Origin: an uncultured Dialister sp.
GTDB taxonomy: Bacteria; Bacillota; Negativicutes; Veillonellales; Dialisteraceae
Direction of reading: 5' to 3'
NCBI GenBank assembly: GCA_900759415.1
Contig: CAAEVC010000018.1
Coordinates: forward strand, 1 to 31,696
Length of the DNA stretch: 31,696 nt
Shown here: positions 14,701 to 22,852 of the stretch, one piece after another
How the letters are laid out: every line of letters starts with the position of its first letter
Numbering within the stretch: the first letter of the stretch is position 1
Position numbers and translations under genes: made by a program
The notes under the pieces: model-generated
Database searches by the model: none
What the model was told of the DNA's origin: nothing
Seen by the model: the letters and a program-made list of their open reading frames with translations, nothing else

Positions 14701-15927
14701 ATGAGTTTTCTGAAAAAGCTTCAAAGTGAAAACCGGTATGTTGTATTTTTATTTCTTTATATAGGATTCTGTATTTCCTATATAGACAGGAGTGCCATCG
14801 GGCTAGCTCTTCCGGCGATTTCCAAAGATTTTAATCTGGCACCGACGGAAATGGGGGTCGTCATCTCTGCTTTCTTTATCGGCTATTCGATTATGCAGAT
14901 TCCCGGCGGCTGGCTTTCTGACCAACTGGGGTCGAAGACGGTGATCCTTGTATCCCTGACTCTCTGGTCTATTTTTACTTTTACCACCGGCCATGCATCG
15001 ACGCTGGCAGGGCTGCTCTTCCTCCGGTTCGTCTTCGGGCTCTGTGAAGGGCCTTATGCAGGTTCCTGCTACCGGGCGATTGCAGAATATTTCCCCAGAG
15101 AACTCCGGGCGGCTTATACGACAGGCATCCTTTCTTCCAACTATATCGGAAGTGCGCTGGCACCGGTGGTGATTGTACCGCTGATTCTCTGGTTCGGCTG
15201 GAGAGGCATGTTCCAGGTACTGGGGGTCGTAGGACTTATCTATGTATTCTTCTATGCCATCTTTGTAAAGCAGTCAAAACCAAAGGAAGAAAGCACCGGA
15301 AACAAGGTGAGCAAGACGAAATATTTCCTCCGTCTCATGAAGTTTTCCCTCATCTGGAAACTGGTTCTCTGTGCGTTCTGCGTTTCCTGTATCAATAAAG
15401 GACTGGATGCCTGGATGCCTACTTATCTTATTGCGGAAAGGGGCATCAATCTGAAGGCTGTAGGTTATCTGACGCCTATTCCATTCATGGCCTCTTTTCT
15501 GTCGGCTGCAGTCTGCGGCTGGTTCATGAACAAGTATTTTGACAGGAAGGAACAGTACATGGTTGCCATCTGCGCCGTGATGACTGCCATCTTCCTATAC
15601 TTCATGTATCATGCGGAAACGATTTTCTGGGTAGTGGTTTTCCAGTGTGGCGTGTACTTCTTCAAGGCCTGCATCCTGGGTTCTGCCATCGCCATCGTGC
15701 TGAAAATCGTGACAGGAAAGATTGCCGGTTCAGCGTCCACTCTGGTCAATATGGGCGGACAGATCGCGGGATTTATTTCACCGGTGGTCATGGGTTATCT
15801 GGTCCATGCATTCAACGGTTCTTTTAATGCAGTATTCTATTTCCTCATCAGCATGGCAGCTCTCTGTGCAGTGAGCGCCCTTCTGATTCCAAAGAGAACG
15901 GAAGATATGCTGGATCTGGAAGATTAA
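14701..15927 (+). CDS. MFS transporter (anion:cation symporter-like)
   Basis: A 408-residue inner-membrane protein with 12 predicted membrane segments. The first helix holds IGFCISYIDRSAIGLALP, the pattern of the anion:cation symporter family, which imports organic anions such as sugar acids and carboxylates with H+ or Na+. The family A motif GWLSDQLGSK follows helix 2. I choose the ATG at 14701, which has GAGGAGGG at 14689-14696; an in-frame upstream start at 14656 lacks one. First gene of an operon with the racemase-like enzyme and two M20 peptidases, so its cargo is probably an N-acyl amino acid or similar carboxylate. Substrate is inferred from neighbours only. Confidence 0.9.
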   Translation: MSFLKKLQSENRYVVFLFLYIGFCISYIDRSAIGLALPAISKDFNLAPTEMGVVISAFFIGYSIMQIPGGWLSDQLGSKTVILVSLTLWSIFTFTTGHASTLAGLLFLRFVFGLCEGPYAGSCYRAIAEYFPRELRAAYTTGILSSNYIGSALAPVVIVPLILWFGWRGMFQVLGVVGLIYVFFYAIFVKQSKPKEESTGNKVSKTKYFLRLMKFSLIWKLVLCAFCVSCINKGLDAWMPTYLIAERGINLKAVGYLTPIPFMASFLSAAVCGWFMNKYFDRKEQYMVAICAVMTAIFLYFMYHAETIFWVVVFQCGVYFFKACILGSAIAIVLKIVTGKIAGSASTLVNMGGQIAGFISPVVMGYLVHAFNGSFNAVFYFLISMAALCAVSALLIPKRTEDMLDLED

Positions 15928-15974
15928 AGAGAAGCTCCGTGCTTCCGTCTGATGAATTTAATGGGAGGTCTGTT

Positions 15975-17090
15975 ATGAAAATTACAAAAGCAGTCATAAG
16001 ACAGATGCGGCTTGATTTCAAGAAACCTTTCCGGACCAGTTTCGGGCAGGTCATCAAAGATTTCCTTGTGATCGAACTTCATGATGATGATGGAAATGTG
16101 GGGTATGGCGCCTGCTCTGCCATGATGCGTCCCTGGTACAATGAGGAAACCACCATGGGGGCTCTCTTTGTGATTCAGGAGTATCTCATTCCTGAACTGT
16201 TTGCAGCCGGTGATTTCAAGGATCCGGAATGGTTCTTCGACCATACCCGGTGGATCCGGCGGAACAGGATGGCAAGGGCATCTATCGACTGTGCTCTCTG
16301 GGAACTCTATTCCAAGGAACTGGGAATCCCGGAATATAAAGCACTGGGCGGCGTAAGGAATGAAATCGAAGCCGGCGTTTCCCTGGGCATCGAAGATACA
16401 CCGGACAAACTGCTCCATACTATTGAAGAGTATATGAAGCAGGGGTACCGCCGGGTGAAGTGCAAAATCAAACCGGGCTATGATCTTCCCTATATGAAAG
16501 CGGTGCGGAAGGAATTTGGAGATATCATGCTCATGGTAGATGCCAATTCTGCCTATACGCTGGATGATATCGATATGTTCAAAGAAATGGATGAACTGGG
16601 GCTTCTCATGATTGAACAGCCGCTGGCTTCCGACGATATTGTGGATCACCGTCATCTGCAGGCGGCTATCAAGACGCCTATCTGCCTTGATGAAAGCATT
16701 GACAGTGTGGATGATGCAAGAAGGGCTATCGAACTGGGAAGCTGCAAAATCATTAACATCAAGGTGGCAAGAGTTGGCGGCCTTACAGAAGCAAGGCGCA
16801 TCCAGAAATATGCAGGAGAAAGAGGAGTCTATTCCTGGTGCGGCGGTATGGCAGATGACGGAGTAGCCAGAGGCCACAATCTGGCAGTGGCCACCCTTCC
16901 CTATTACCGCTATCCCAATGATATCCCTGGAAGCGACCGTTACTACACCGATGATATTGTGACCCCTTCTACCTATATTGATTCCCATGCGAAGATCCAG
17001 CTTCCTGAACTTCCAGGTACCGGATTTGAGCTGAATCCGGAAGTGGTGGAGAAGCATACACTGGCTAAATGGGAATATAAGAAACCTTAA
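15975..17090 (+). CDS. N-acylamino acid racemase / o-succinylbenzoate synthase-family enzyme
   Basis: A 371-residue enolase-superfamily enzyme. It has the family opening FKKPFRTSFGQ and the full catalytic set: K162 and K164 (VKCKIKPGYD), metal ligands D189 (VDANSAYT), E214 (IEQPL) and D239 (LDES), and K263 (NIKVARVGG). These positions almost coincide with the Amycolatopsis N-acylamino acid racemase numbering. The same family includes MenC, but no menaquinone genes are nearby. The two adjacent M20 hydrolases favour racemisation of N-succinyl- or other N-acyl amino acids, as in the known Geobacillus-type pathway. The start ATG has GGGAGGT at 15963-15969. Dipeptide epimerase is a less likely alternative. 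Confidence 0.87.
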   Translation: MKITKAVIRQMRLDFKKPFRTSFGQVIKDFLVIELHDDDGNVGYGACSAMMRPWYNEETTMGALFVIQEYLIPELFAAGDFKDPEWFFDHTRWIRRNRMARASIDCALWELYSKELGIPEYKALGGVRNEIEAGVSLGIEDTPDKLLHTIEEYMKQGYRRVKCKIKPGYDLPYMKAVRKEFGDIMLMVDANSAYTLDDIDMFKEMDELGLLMIEQPLASDDIVDHRHLQAAIKTPICLDESIDSVDDARRAIELGSCKIINIKVARVGGLTEARRIQKYAGERGVYSWCGGMADDGVARGHNLAVATLPYYRYPNDIPGSDRYYTDDIVTPSTYIDSHAKIQLPELPGTGFELNPEVVEKHTLAKWEYKKP

Positions 17091-17204
17091 GGATGGAAAT
17101 AAGGATGAACCGGGTGGAACGCTGTCGCTGTGAAGGAACAGAAGCAGGGGAGCCAATCATATTTCGTGACAGATTCTGCTCATTTTGAGAAAAGAGGAAA
17201 TGGC

Positions 17205-18359
17205 ATGGATACAAAAGAAAGAGCTTTTCAGTGGATAGATGATCATCGGGATTACATGGTGGATCTGTGGAGAGACATGGTCACCATCGATTCGGGAATT
17301 GGAGTGAAGGAAGGGGGCATGGAGATTGGAAATCTCTGCGCTTCCCATCTGGAAAAGATTGGATTTTCTATCCGCCGCTATTCTTTTGAACAGTGCGGCG
17401 ACACCATTATTGGAGAAAGGGGAGATCTTTCGAAACCTTATGTGATTCTCATGGGCCATCTGGACACGGTCTTCCATAAAGGGGAAGTGGCAAAGCGGCC
17501 TTTCACTATTAAAGACGGCAAAGCTTACGGTCCCGGTGTCCTTGATATGAAGGGCGGCGATACCATTGCCCTTTCAGCCCTTGAAGCGCTCCATGATGCA
17601 GGTTTTGATTTCCCCTGCAAAGTGATTTTTGTGGCCGATGAAGAACCGGCGCACTGCTATTCCAATAACCCGGAAATCATCAGGAAAGAAGCAAAGGGCG
17701 CCAAATGTGCATTCAACTTTGAGACCGGATTTACAGACCATGATATTACGGTACAGAGAAGAGGCTGCTGGCGCTTTATCATTGAAACTTTCGGCCGGGG
17801 CTGCCATGTGGGGAATGACCCGGAGAATGGAAGAAGCGCCATTCTGGAAATGGCCCATAAGATCATTGAAATCGAAGCTCTTTCGGACCTTTCCAAAGGA
17901 TACAACGTCAATGTGGGTACCATCGAAGGAGGCACAGTCCCCAATGCGGCACCGGCGTACTGCAGGGTGGAATGTGATTTCCGGTATATCAGCAATAAAG
18001 ACCTTCCCATGCTCCGGGAGAAGGTAAAGGGCATCGTAAAGAAACAGTTCGTCCCCGACGTGACCACCCGCATTACTGACAGTGTGGGATTTGACGTCAT
18101 GGAACGGACTGAAGGAAATATGAAACTTCTGGAAGTGGCACAGGAAGTGGCCAGAGAATACGGCTGGCCGGTGCCCGGACCCAAGCTCTGCGGCGGCGGC
18201 TCTGATGCGGCTTATACAGTACAGGAAGGAGTCCCGACCCTCTGCTCCATCGGGGTGGAAGGGGCAAGGAATCATACGGTGGAAGAATGGGCGGATGTGG
18301 AAAGCCTCTTTGCCCGGGCGAAACTGATAGCTGCCATTCTCCTTAAAGTAGGAAAGTAA
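17205..18359 (+). CDS. M20 family zinc peptidase/deacylase, first copy
   Basis: A 384-residue hydrolase of the M20 (glutamate carboxypeptidase/ArgE/DapE) group. Metal and catalytic residues are visible: H85 and D87 in GHLDTVF, bridging D114 in GPGVLDMKGG, E146/E147 in VADEEPAH, E173 in NFETG, and the C-terminal histidine in ARNHTVEEWA. The dimerisation insert is present (about 190-300). I choose the ATG at 17205, which has AGAGGA at 17193-17198, over a GTG at 17130. No leader peptide, so cytosolic. It follows the racemase by 114 bases that show nothing else. Likely removes the acyl group from N-acyl amino acids. Confidence 0.93.
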   Translation: MDTKERAFQWIDDHRDYMVDLWRDMVTIDSGIGVKEGGMEIGNLCASHLEKIGFSIRRYSFEQCGDTIIGERGDLSKPYVILMGHLDTVFHKGEVAKRPFTIKDGKAYGPGVLDMKGGDTIALSALEALHDAGFDFPCKVIFVADEEPAHCYSNNPEIIRKEAKGAKCAFNFETGFTDHDITVQRRGCWRFIIETFGRGCHVGNDPENGRSAILEMAHKIIEIEALSDLSKGYNVNVGTIEGGTVPNAAPAYCRVECDFRYISNKDLPMLREKVKGIVKKQFVPDVTTRITDSVGFDVMERTEGNMKLLEVAQEVAREYGWPVPGPKLCGGGSDAAYTVQEGVPTLCSIGVEGARNHTVEEWADVESLFARAKLIAAILLKVGK

Positions 18360-18390
18360 CTGAAGTGACAGAGAGAGGATAGAAATCATT

Positions 18391-19542
18391 ATGACAGATT
18401 TAAAAAGTTTATATGAAAAGGTAGACAGCCATAGAGAAGAAATGGTGAATACATGGAGATTTCTTGTTGACCGGGACTGTGGCAGTGCTAACAAGGCAGG
18501 GGTCGATAAGGTAGGAAAGGATATTGGGGAATTTTTAGAAAAAGCAGGATTTACCGTCCGTTTCCATGAGTACGAAAAGGCAGGAAATATGCTCGTTGCG
18601 GAATATGGAGATAAGAATCTTCCTTTTGTAGTACTCACCGGACATATGGATACTGTATTTGCAGATGGCACAGCCGCTCTTCGTCCTTTCACTGTAAAGG
18701 ATGGAAAGGTAACCGGTCCTGGGGTTCTTGATATGAAAGGCGGCGTAACCGTTCTTCTTTATGCAATGAAATTTCTTGCAGAAGCAGGTTATGAAAAATA
18801 TAGATTAAAAGTCATTCTGGCCGGCGATGAAGAAGTGGCTCATCAGCATTCCAATGCAGCAGAAGACTATATGAAAGAAGCAGCCGGCGCGGTCATGGGA
18901 TTCAATCTGGAAACCAGCTTCATTGACGGCAGCATTGTAGTTGAAAGAAAAGGGGTGGCCCAGTACCTCTTTGAAATCGACGGCGTGGGAGCCCATGCAG
19001 GGAATAATCCGGAAGACGGAAGGAGTGCAGTGGAAGAACTGGCTCACAAAATCCTGGATATCCAGAAGCAGACTGATTATGAAGAAGGCACCACTGTCAA
19101 TGCAGGGGTCATTGGCGGCGGTACAGTAGCCAATGCGGTTCCTGAACATGCATGGTGCAAAGTGGATGTCCGTTTCAGCAAAGCATCAGGCATCGAAAGA
19201 GTGGATAAAGCTTTCAGGGAAATTGCCAAAAAACAGTATGTAGACCATACGGTGACCCGGCTGACACCACTGGTTCGTTTTGGGGCTATGGAAAGATTTC
19301 CCCAGACTATGGAACTTTTTGAAAGAGCACAGGTGGCAGCCGAGAAATATGGATTCCCGAAAATGAAAGCCATTGCCGTAGGTGGTGGAAGTGATTCAAC
19401 CTTTCTTACCATGTGTGGTGTACCTACTCTTTGTGCACTGGGGGTTAAAGGTCAGTTCAACCATACAGAAAGAGAATGGGCAGACCAAGAATCACTGTTT
19501 GAAAGATGCAAGTTGCTTATGACATTCCTTGTGGAATTGTAA
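18391..19542 (+). CDS. M20 family zinc peptidase/deacylase, second copy
   Basis: A 383-residue paralogue of the preceding gene. Motifs align at the same positions: H85 and D87 (GHMDTVF), D114 (GPGVLDMKGG), E147/E148 (AGDEEVAH), E174 (FNLETS) and the terminal histidine in QFNHTEREWA. The two proteins clearly share an ancestor but differ in many substrate-pocket positions, for example DGVGAHAGNNPEDG here against TFGRGCHVGNDPENG in the first. Two substrate specificities, such as different acyl groups or side chains, are therefore likely. It is 31 bases after the first copy, in the same operon, with GAGAGAGGA near 18371. Confidence 0.93.
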   Translation: MTDLKSLYEKVDSHREEMVNTWRFLVDRDCGSANKAGVDKVGKDIGEFLEKAGFTVRFHEYEKAGNMLVAEYGDKNLPFVVLTGHMDTVFADGTAALRPFTVKDGKVTGPGVLDMKGGVTVLLYAMKFLAEAGYEKYRLKVILAGDEEVAHQHSNAAEDYMKEAAGAVMGFNLETSFIDGSIVVERKGVAQYLFEIDGVGAHAGNNPEDGRSAVEELAHKILDIQKQTDYEEGTTVNAGVIGGGTVANAVPEHAWCKVDVRFSKASGIERVDKAFREIAKKQYVDHTVTRLTPLVRFGAMERFPQTMELFERAQVAAEKYGFPKMKAIAVGGGSDSTFLTMCGVPTLCALGVKGQFNHTEREWADQESLFERCKLLMTFLVEL

Positions 19543-19556
19543 TCAGCAGTTGTGAG

Positions 19557-19607
19557 GCGGATTTCTCTCTTGATTCTATATCCTGAGAGGGAGGAATCCG
19601 TCTTTTC
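19557..19607 (+). terminator. Weak terminator-like hairpin after the M20 pair
   Basis: CGGATTTCTCTC (19558-19569) can pair with GAGAGGGAGGAATCCG (19585-19600), with a small bulge, and is followed by TCTTTT. It may reduce but not abolish read-through to the YjiG/YjiH-like genes 70 bases further on. Confidence 0.5.
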
Positions 19608-19678
19608 CAATCATGGGGAATAGAGTCTCATGTGGGAATTACTGGGAGACTCATTTCTGAAGAAAAGAGGGAAGAAGA

Positions 19679-20158
19679 ATGGCAGAAAAGAAAAAAGAGT
19701 TATCCATTCCTGAATACTTTATGTTAGGAGCCAAAAAGGGATTTTACATTACCGTAGAAATCATTGCACCTGCCATGGTTATGGCTTATGCACTCATTAC
19801 CTTTCTGAAACTGGCAGGTATCATGCCGATTATCGGTGATCTCCTTGCTCCTGTTATGGGTGTCTTTGGACTTCCCGGAGAAGCCTCTGTCGTCCTTCTG
19901 GCAGCTTTCTTTGCCAAGGCAGCAGGAGCGGCTACCGCAGCAGGCATGTACATGAACGGCAACATCAGTGCGATTCATGCCACCATTTTGTTTCCGGCCT
20001 GTATTACTATGGGTACTCTCATTGGACATTTTGCAAGAGTCGTACTTGTATGCAAAGTCAGAAGCTGCTACTATCCTATCATGTTTGCCACTCCGGTGAT
20101 TGATGCCATGATCGCCATGTGGATCACTAGAGGCGTCCTCTTTGTGATGGGATATTAA
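19679..20158 (+). CDS. YjiG/SpmB-like nucleoside-recognition (Gate) domain membrane protein
   Basis: A 159-residue integral membrane protein with about four hydrophobic segments (near 22-45, 62-90, 100-125 and 132-157). The sequence pattern VEIIAPAMVMAYALITFLKLAG and FFAKAAGAATAAGMYMNG is that of the nucleoside-recognition/Gate half-proteins such as YjiG. These pair with a second half-protein (YjiH type), here the next gene. In many genomes the pair sits beside M20 peptidases or amino-acid genes, which suggests transport of a small organic compound; the real substrate is unknown. The ATG at 19679 has an AGAGGGAAG ribosome-binding site. Confidence 0.8.
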   Translation: MAEKKKELSIPEYFMLGAKKGFYITVEIIAPAMVMAYALITFLKLAGIMPIIGDLLAPVMGVFGLPGEASVVLLAAFFAKAAGAATAAGMYMNGNISAIHATILFPACITMGTLIGHFARVVLVCKVRSCYYPIMFATPVIDAMIAMWITRGVLFVMGY

Positions 20159-20204
20159 AAAGGATAATTTTCAGAACTTATTTTTGAAATCAGAGGTAAA
20201 ACAT

Positions 20205-20840
20205 ATGGAAAAGGAAGAATTAGAATATAAAGTAACGTGGAAAGGATGGGTATCTCTGGCTTTTCTCATCATCTGCTTCTCTGGGGTCGTGGGTCATCAG
20301 GATAATTTTCTCAAAGCCTTTGATTTCATGAATCTTATGGGCCAGTTTGGTCATGCAGACGGTGCCAAGGTTGCCATGCTGGGGAGTGGCGGATTTGGGG
20401 CAAGAGAAGGGTTTGCTTTTTCACTGACCATGGTACCAATTACTATGCTGGCGTCAGGGCTGATTGAAGTGTGTGAACATCTGGGCGCATTAAGAGCGGC
20501 AGGAAAACTTTTCCAGCCGTTCCTTCGTTTCCTTATGGGCATTCCAGGAGTCACGGGACTTGCTTTTATTTCCAGCTTTACCAGCTCCGATATCGGCGCT
20601 TTCATGACAAAGAATCTCTATGAAGAAGGACGAATCAATGATAACGAAAGGACTATCTTTGCAGCCTATCAGTATGCCGGGTCCGGCACCATCAATAACA
20701 CCATTGCCTCCGGCGGCCCCCTCCTTCCCATTACCCTTGTGCCGGTGGGAATCATCATGGGCATCATCATCCTTGTGAAATTTCTCGGCGCCAATCTGGT
20801 AAGGCTCTATCTTACAAAGTACGGCAGACCGCTTGAATAA
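20205..20840 (+). CDS. YjiH/SpmA-like nucleoside-recognition (Gate) domain membrane protein
   Basis: A 211-residue membrane protein and partner of the preceding gene. After a charged N-terminus (MEKEELEYKVTWKG) come about four to five hydrophobic segments. Conserved glycine-rich loops include GSGGFGAREGFAFSL, GIPGVTGLAFISSFTSSDIGAF and YAGSGTINNTIASGGPLLP. The ATG at 20205 has AGAGGT at 20192-20197; an in-frame TTG at 20184 is less likely. The two half-proteins together probably form one gate-type transporter. Last gene of the accessory locus; the hairpin at 20871-20916 ends it. Confidence 0.82.
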   Translation: MEKEELEYKVTWKGWVSLAFLIICFSGVVGHQDNFLKAFDFMNLMGQFGHADGAKVAMLGSGGFGAREGFAFSLTMVPITMLASGLIEVCEHLGALRAAGKLFQPFLRFLMGIPGVTGLAFISSFTSSDIGAFMTKNLYEEGRINDNERTIFAAYQYAGSGTINNTIASGGPLLPITLVPVGIIMGIIILVKFLGANLVRLYLTKYGRPLE

Positions 20841-20870
20841 ATGATGATGCCCATAGGCAGCATATAGGAC

Positions 20871-20916
20871 AAGCATCGTATTTCCTGTATAATAAAGAAT
20901 ATACGATGCTTTTTGC
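20871..20916 (+). promoter_or_regulatory. Terminator hairpin carrying the ogt promoter in its loop
   Basis: A perfect 11-bp inverted repeat, AAGCATCGTAT (20871-20881) and ATACGATGCTT (20901-20911), is followed by TTTT, so it can terminate the upstream membrane-protein operon. Its loop contains TATAAT (20888-20893) preceded by TG, in the same TATAATAAAGAAT context seen before polA. This would be the -10 box for ogt, placing the start at about the right arm. The ogt transcript would then lack the left arm and not form the hairpin. Confidence 0.6.
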
Positions 20917-20940
20917 TGTCAGGGCAGGAGAGGAGAAAAT

Positions 20941-21441
20941 ATGGGCTGGGAGTCTCATTATGAATCACCATTAGGTCCGATGACTCTTTATTCTGAAGAT
21001 GGGAAAAGACTCTTCGGACTCTGGTTTGATGGACAGGTCTATGATAAAAGCCTGATGGATCAGACAGAAGGGGCCGAGGAAGAAGAACTTCCTGTGTTCA
21101 GAAAGACAAAGGAATGGCTGGATATTTATTTCAAGGGAGAAAATCCTGGGTGGATGCCAAAGCTTGCGCTGACCGGCTCGACTTTCCGTCAGATGGTGGC
21201 TGAAGAAATGATAAAGATACCCTTTGGGAAGACGGTGACTTATGGAGAGATTTCTCTTGCCATTTCAAATAGACGGAAAAGAAAGAGTTCTCCAAGGGCA
21301 GTAGGAGGAGCGGTGGGCAGGAATCCCATCAGTATCATCATCCCCTGCCACCGGGTCATGGGGGCGGGCGGGAAGCTCACCGGCTATGCAGGGGGCCTTG
21401 AAAGGAAGACCGCTCTTCTTAAGAATGAAGGGATTATGTGA
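20941..21441 (+). CDS. ogt: Methylated-DNA--protein-cysteine methyltransferase
   Basis: Repairs O6-alkylguanine by transferring the alkyl group to its own cysteine. The 166-residue protein has the C-terminal MGMT domain with the signature SIIIPCHRVMG, acceptor C136, the helix-turn-helix segment IPFGKTVTYGEISLAI, and the GYAGGLERK tail. The N-terminal ribonuclease-like domain (residues 1-75) is short but present. There is no Ada-type activator domain. Preceded by GGAGAGGAG and its own promoter. Not obviously related in function to its neighbours. Confidence 0.95.
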   Translation: MGWESHYESPLGPMTLYSEDGKRLFGLWFDGQVYDKSLMDQTEGAEEEELPVFRKTKEWLDIYFKGENPGWMPKLALTGSTFRQMVAEEMIKIPFGKTVTYGEISLAISNRRKRKSSPRAVGGAVGRNPISIIIPCHRVMGAGGKLTGYAGGLERKTALLKNEGIM

Positions 21442-21515
21442 TACATAAATCAGGATATAAAAGTATTTTCCGCCTTTATTGAAAATTTAAAGGTGGCAGA
21501 AAAGGAATAATGATA

Positions 21516-21521
21516 TATAAT
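21516..21521 (+). promoter_or_regulatory. -10 box for the aminotransferase gene
   Basis: TATAAT at 21516-21521, 50 bases before the ATG, in the AT-rich gap after ogt. The -35 (TGGCAG at 16-base spacing) is weak. Confidence 0.45.
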
Positions 21522-21571
21522 AAATGTATGCAATTATGCATTTATATAATCATTTACAGGAAGGTGCCAAG

Positions 21572-22765
21572 ATGAAAGTTTCAGAAAGAGTTTTAAGCTT
21601 AACCACATCTCCCATTCGTAAGCTGGGACCTTATGCATTAGAAGCACAGAAGGCAGGCAAGAAGGTATATCACCTGAATATCGGCCAGCCGGATATTGCA
21701 ACTCCTCCGCAGTTCATGGAAGCCATCCGCAAAATGGACAAGAAAGTCATTTCCTATGGTCCGTCCAAGGGAGATCCGGCTCTCGTTAAGCAGATTCAGA
21801 AATATTACAAAGAATGGAATATGGATTACGCTGAGGAAAATATTTACATTACCGCCGGCGGTAGTGAAGCACTGGAAATGGCTATCCTCACCCTCTGTGA
21901 TCCAGGAGATGAAATCCTTGTATTTGAACCGTACTATGCAAACTACACTTCCTTTGCAAAGATTGCAGGAGCCAGCGTAAGAGCAGTACCGACAAGCGCA
22001 GAAAACGGATATCGTCTTCCTGATGAAGAAACTATTGAAAAATATGTAACCGATAAGACCCGTCTCATTCTTCTGACCAACCCGGGCAATCCGACCGGCG
22101 TCGTTTACAATAAGGGTGAAATGGACCGCATCGCTTCCATTGTAAAGAAACATGATATTGCCCTCATTGCAGACGAAGTATACAGAGAATTCGTTTATGA
22201 CGGCGCATATACCAGCTTTGGCACCTATAAAGATATTGAAGATAATGTAATCATCATTGATTCCGTTTCCAAGAGATACAGCGCATGCGGTGCCCGCATC
22301 GGCTGCCTCATCTGCAAGAATCCGAAATTCACCACAGAAATCAACAAACTCTGCCAGGCAAGACTCTGCGTTCCTGATGTAGAACAGGTAGGCGCAGCAG
22401 CTCTCTACGATACTCCTTCTTCCTATCTGCAGGAAGTAAATAAGGAATACAAGAAGAGAAGAGACACCATTGCAGCAGGACTTGCCAAACTGCCGGGTGT
22501 CATCTCTTCTGACCCAAAAGGCGCATTCTATGTCATGGTCAAACTGCCGGTAGATGATGCTGAAAAATTTGCCATCTGGATGCTGAAAGATTTCGACCTG
22601 GATGGAGAAACTGTAATGATCGCACCAGGCAACGGTTTCTATGCAACCGAAGGAAAGGGCATTTCCGAAGCAAGACTGGCTTATGTCATCAATTCAGAAG
22701 ATCTGGAAAGAGCGATTTACCTTCTGGGCGAAGGTCTGAAAGCTTATCCGGGAAGAACTATTTAA
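21572..22765 (+). CDS. Class I/II PLP-dependent aminotransferase (aspartate aminotransferase-like)
   Basis: A 397-residue fold-type I aminotransferase. It shows HLNIGQPDIATP near residue 35, TAGGSEALEMA (phosphate-binding, about 95-105), NPGNPTG at 170-176, D201 and Y204 in IADEVYREF, and the PLP lysine K234 in DSVSKRYSACGARIG. The C-terminal substrate arginine is in ISEARLAYVIN. I choose the ATG at 21572, which has AGGAAGGT at 21559-21566, over one at 21524. The gene is strongly biased toward a small codon set and has a long terminator, both suggesting high expression. Likely donor-acceptor pairs are aspartate or aromatic amino acids with 2-oxo acids; exact specificity cannot be read. Confidence 0.93.
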   Translation: MKVSERVLSLTTSPIRKLGPYALEAQKAGKKVYHLNIGQPDIATPPQFMEAIRKMDKKVISYGPSKGDPALVKQIQKYYKEWNMDYAEENIYITAGGSEALEMAILTLCDPGDEILVFEPYYANYTSFAKIAGASVRAVPTSAENGYRLPDEETIEKYVTDKTRLILLTNPGNPTGVVYNKGEMDRIASIVKKHDIALIADEVYREFVYDGAYTSFGTYKDIEDNVIIIDSVSKRYSACGARIGCLICKNPKFTTEINKLCQARLCVPDVEQVGAAALYDTPSSYLQEVNKEYKKRRDTIAAGLAKLPGVISSDPKGAFYVMVKLPVDDAEKFAIWMLKDFDLDGETVMIAPGNGFYATEGKGISEARLAYVINSEDLERAIYLLGEGLKAYPGRTI

Positions 22766-22776
22766 GAGAAAATAAT

Positions 22777-22828
22777 AAAAGAAGGGAGTGGCGGAATGCA
22801 GAGCATTCTGTCACATCCCTTCTTTTTT
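22777..22828 (+). terminator. Strong terminator after the aminotransferase gene
   Basis: An unusually long stem: AAAAGAAGGGA plus GTGGCGGAATGC (22777-22799) pairs with GCATTCTGTCAC plus TCCCTTCTTTT (22803-22826). It has two G-T pairs and a single bulged A, a three-base loop and six T. With the A tract on its left side it could also act on the convergent LysR gene. Confidence 0.9.
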
Positions 22829-22852
22829 CATGGGAGAGCAGTATGATTCACT

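Noticed and set aside
15924..17156. Minus-strand open frame of 410 codons
   Set aside because: Antisense to the racemase-like gene with its complete catalytic residues; low-quality, histidine- and cysteine-rich translation typical of a shadow frame.
17574..18692. Minus-strand open frame of 372 codons
   Set aside because: Antisense across two M20 genes and their gap; no motif and no start signal.
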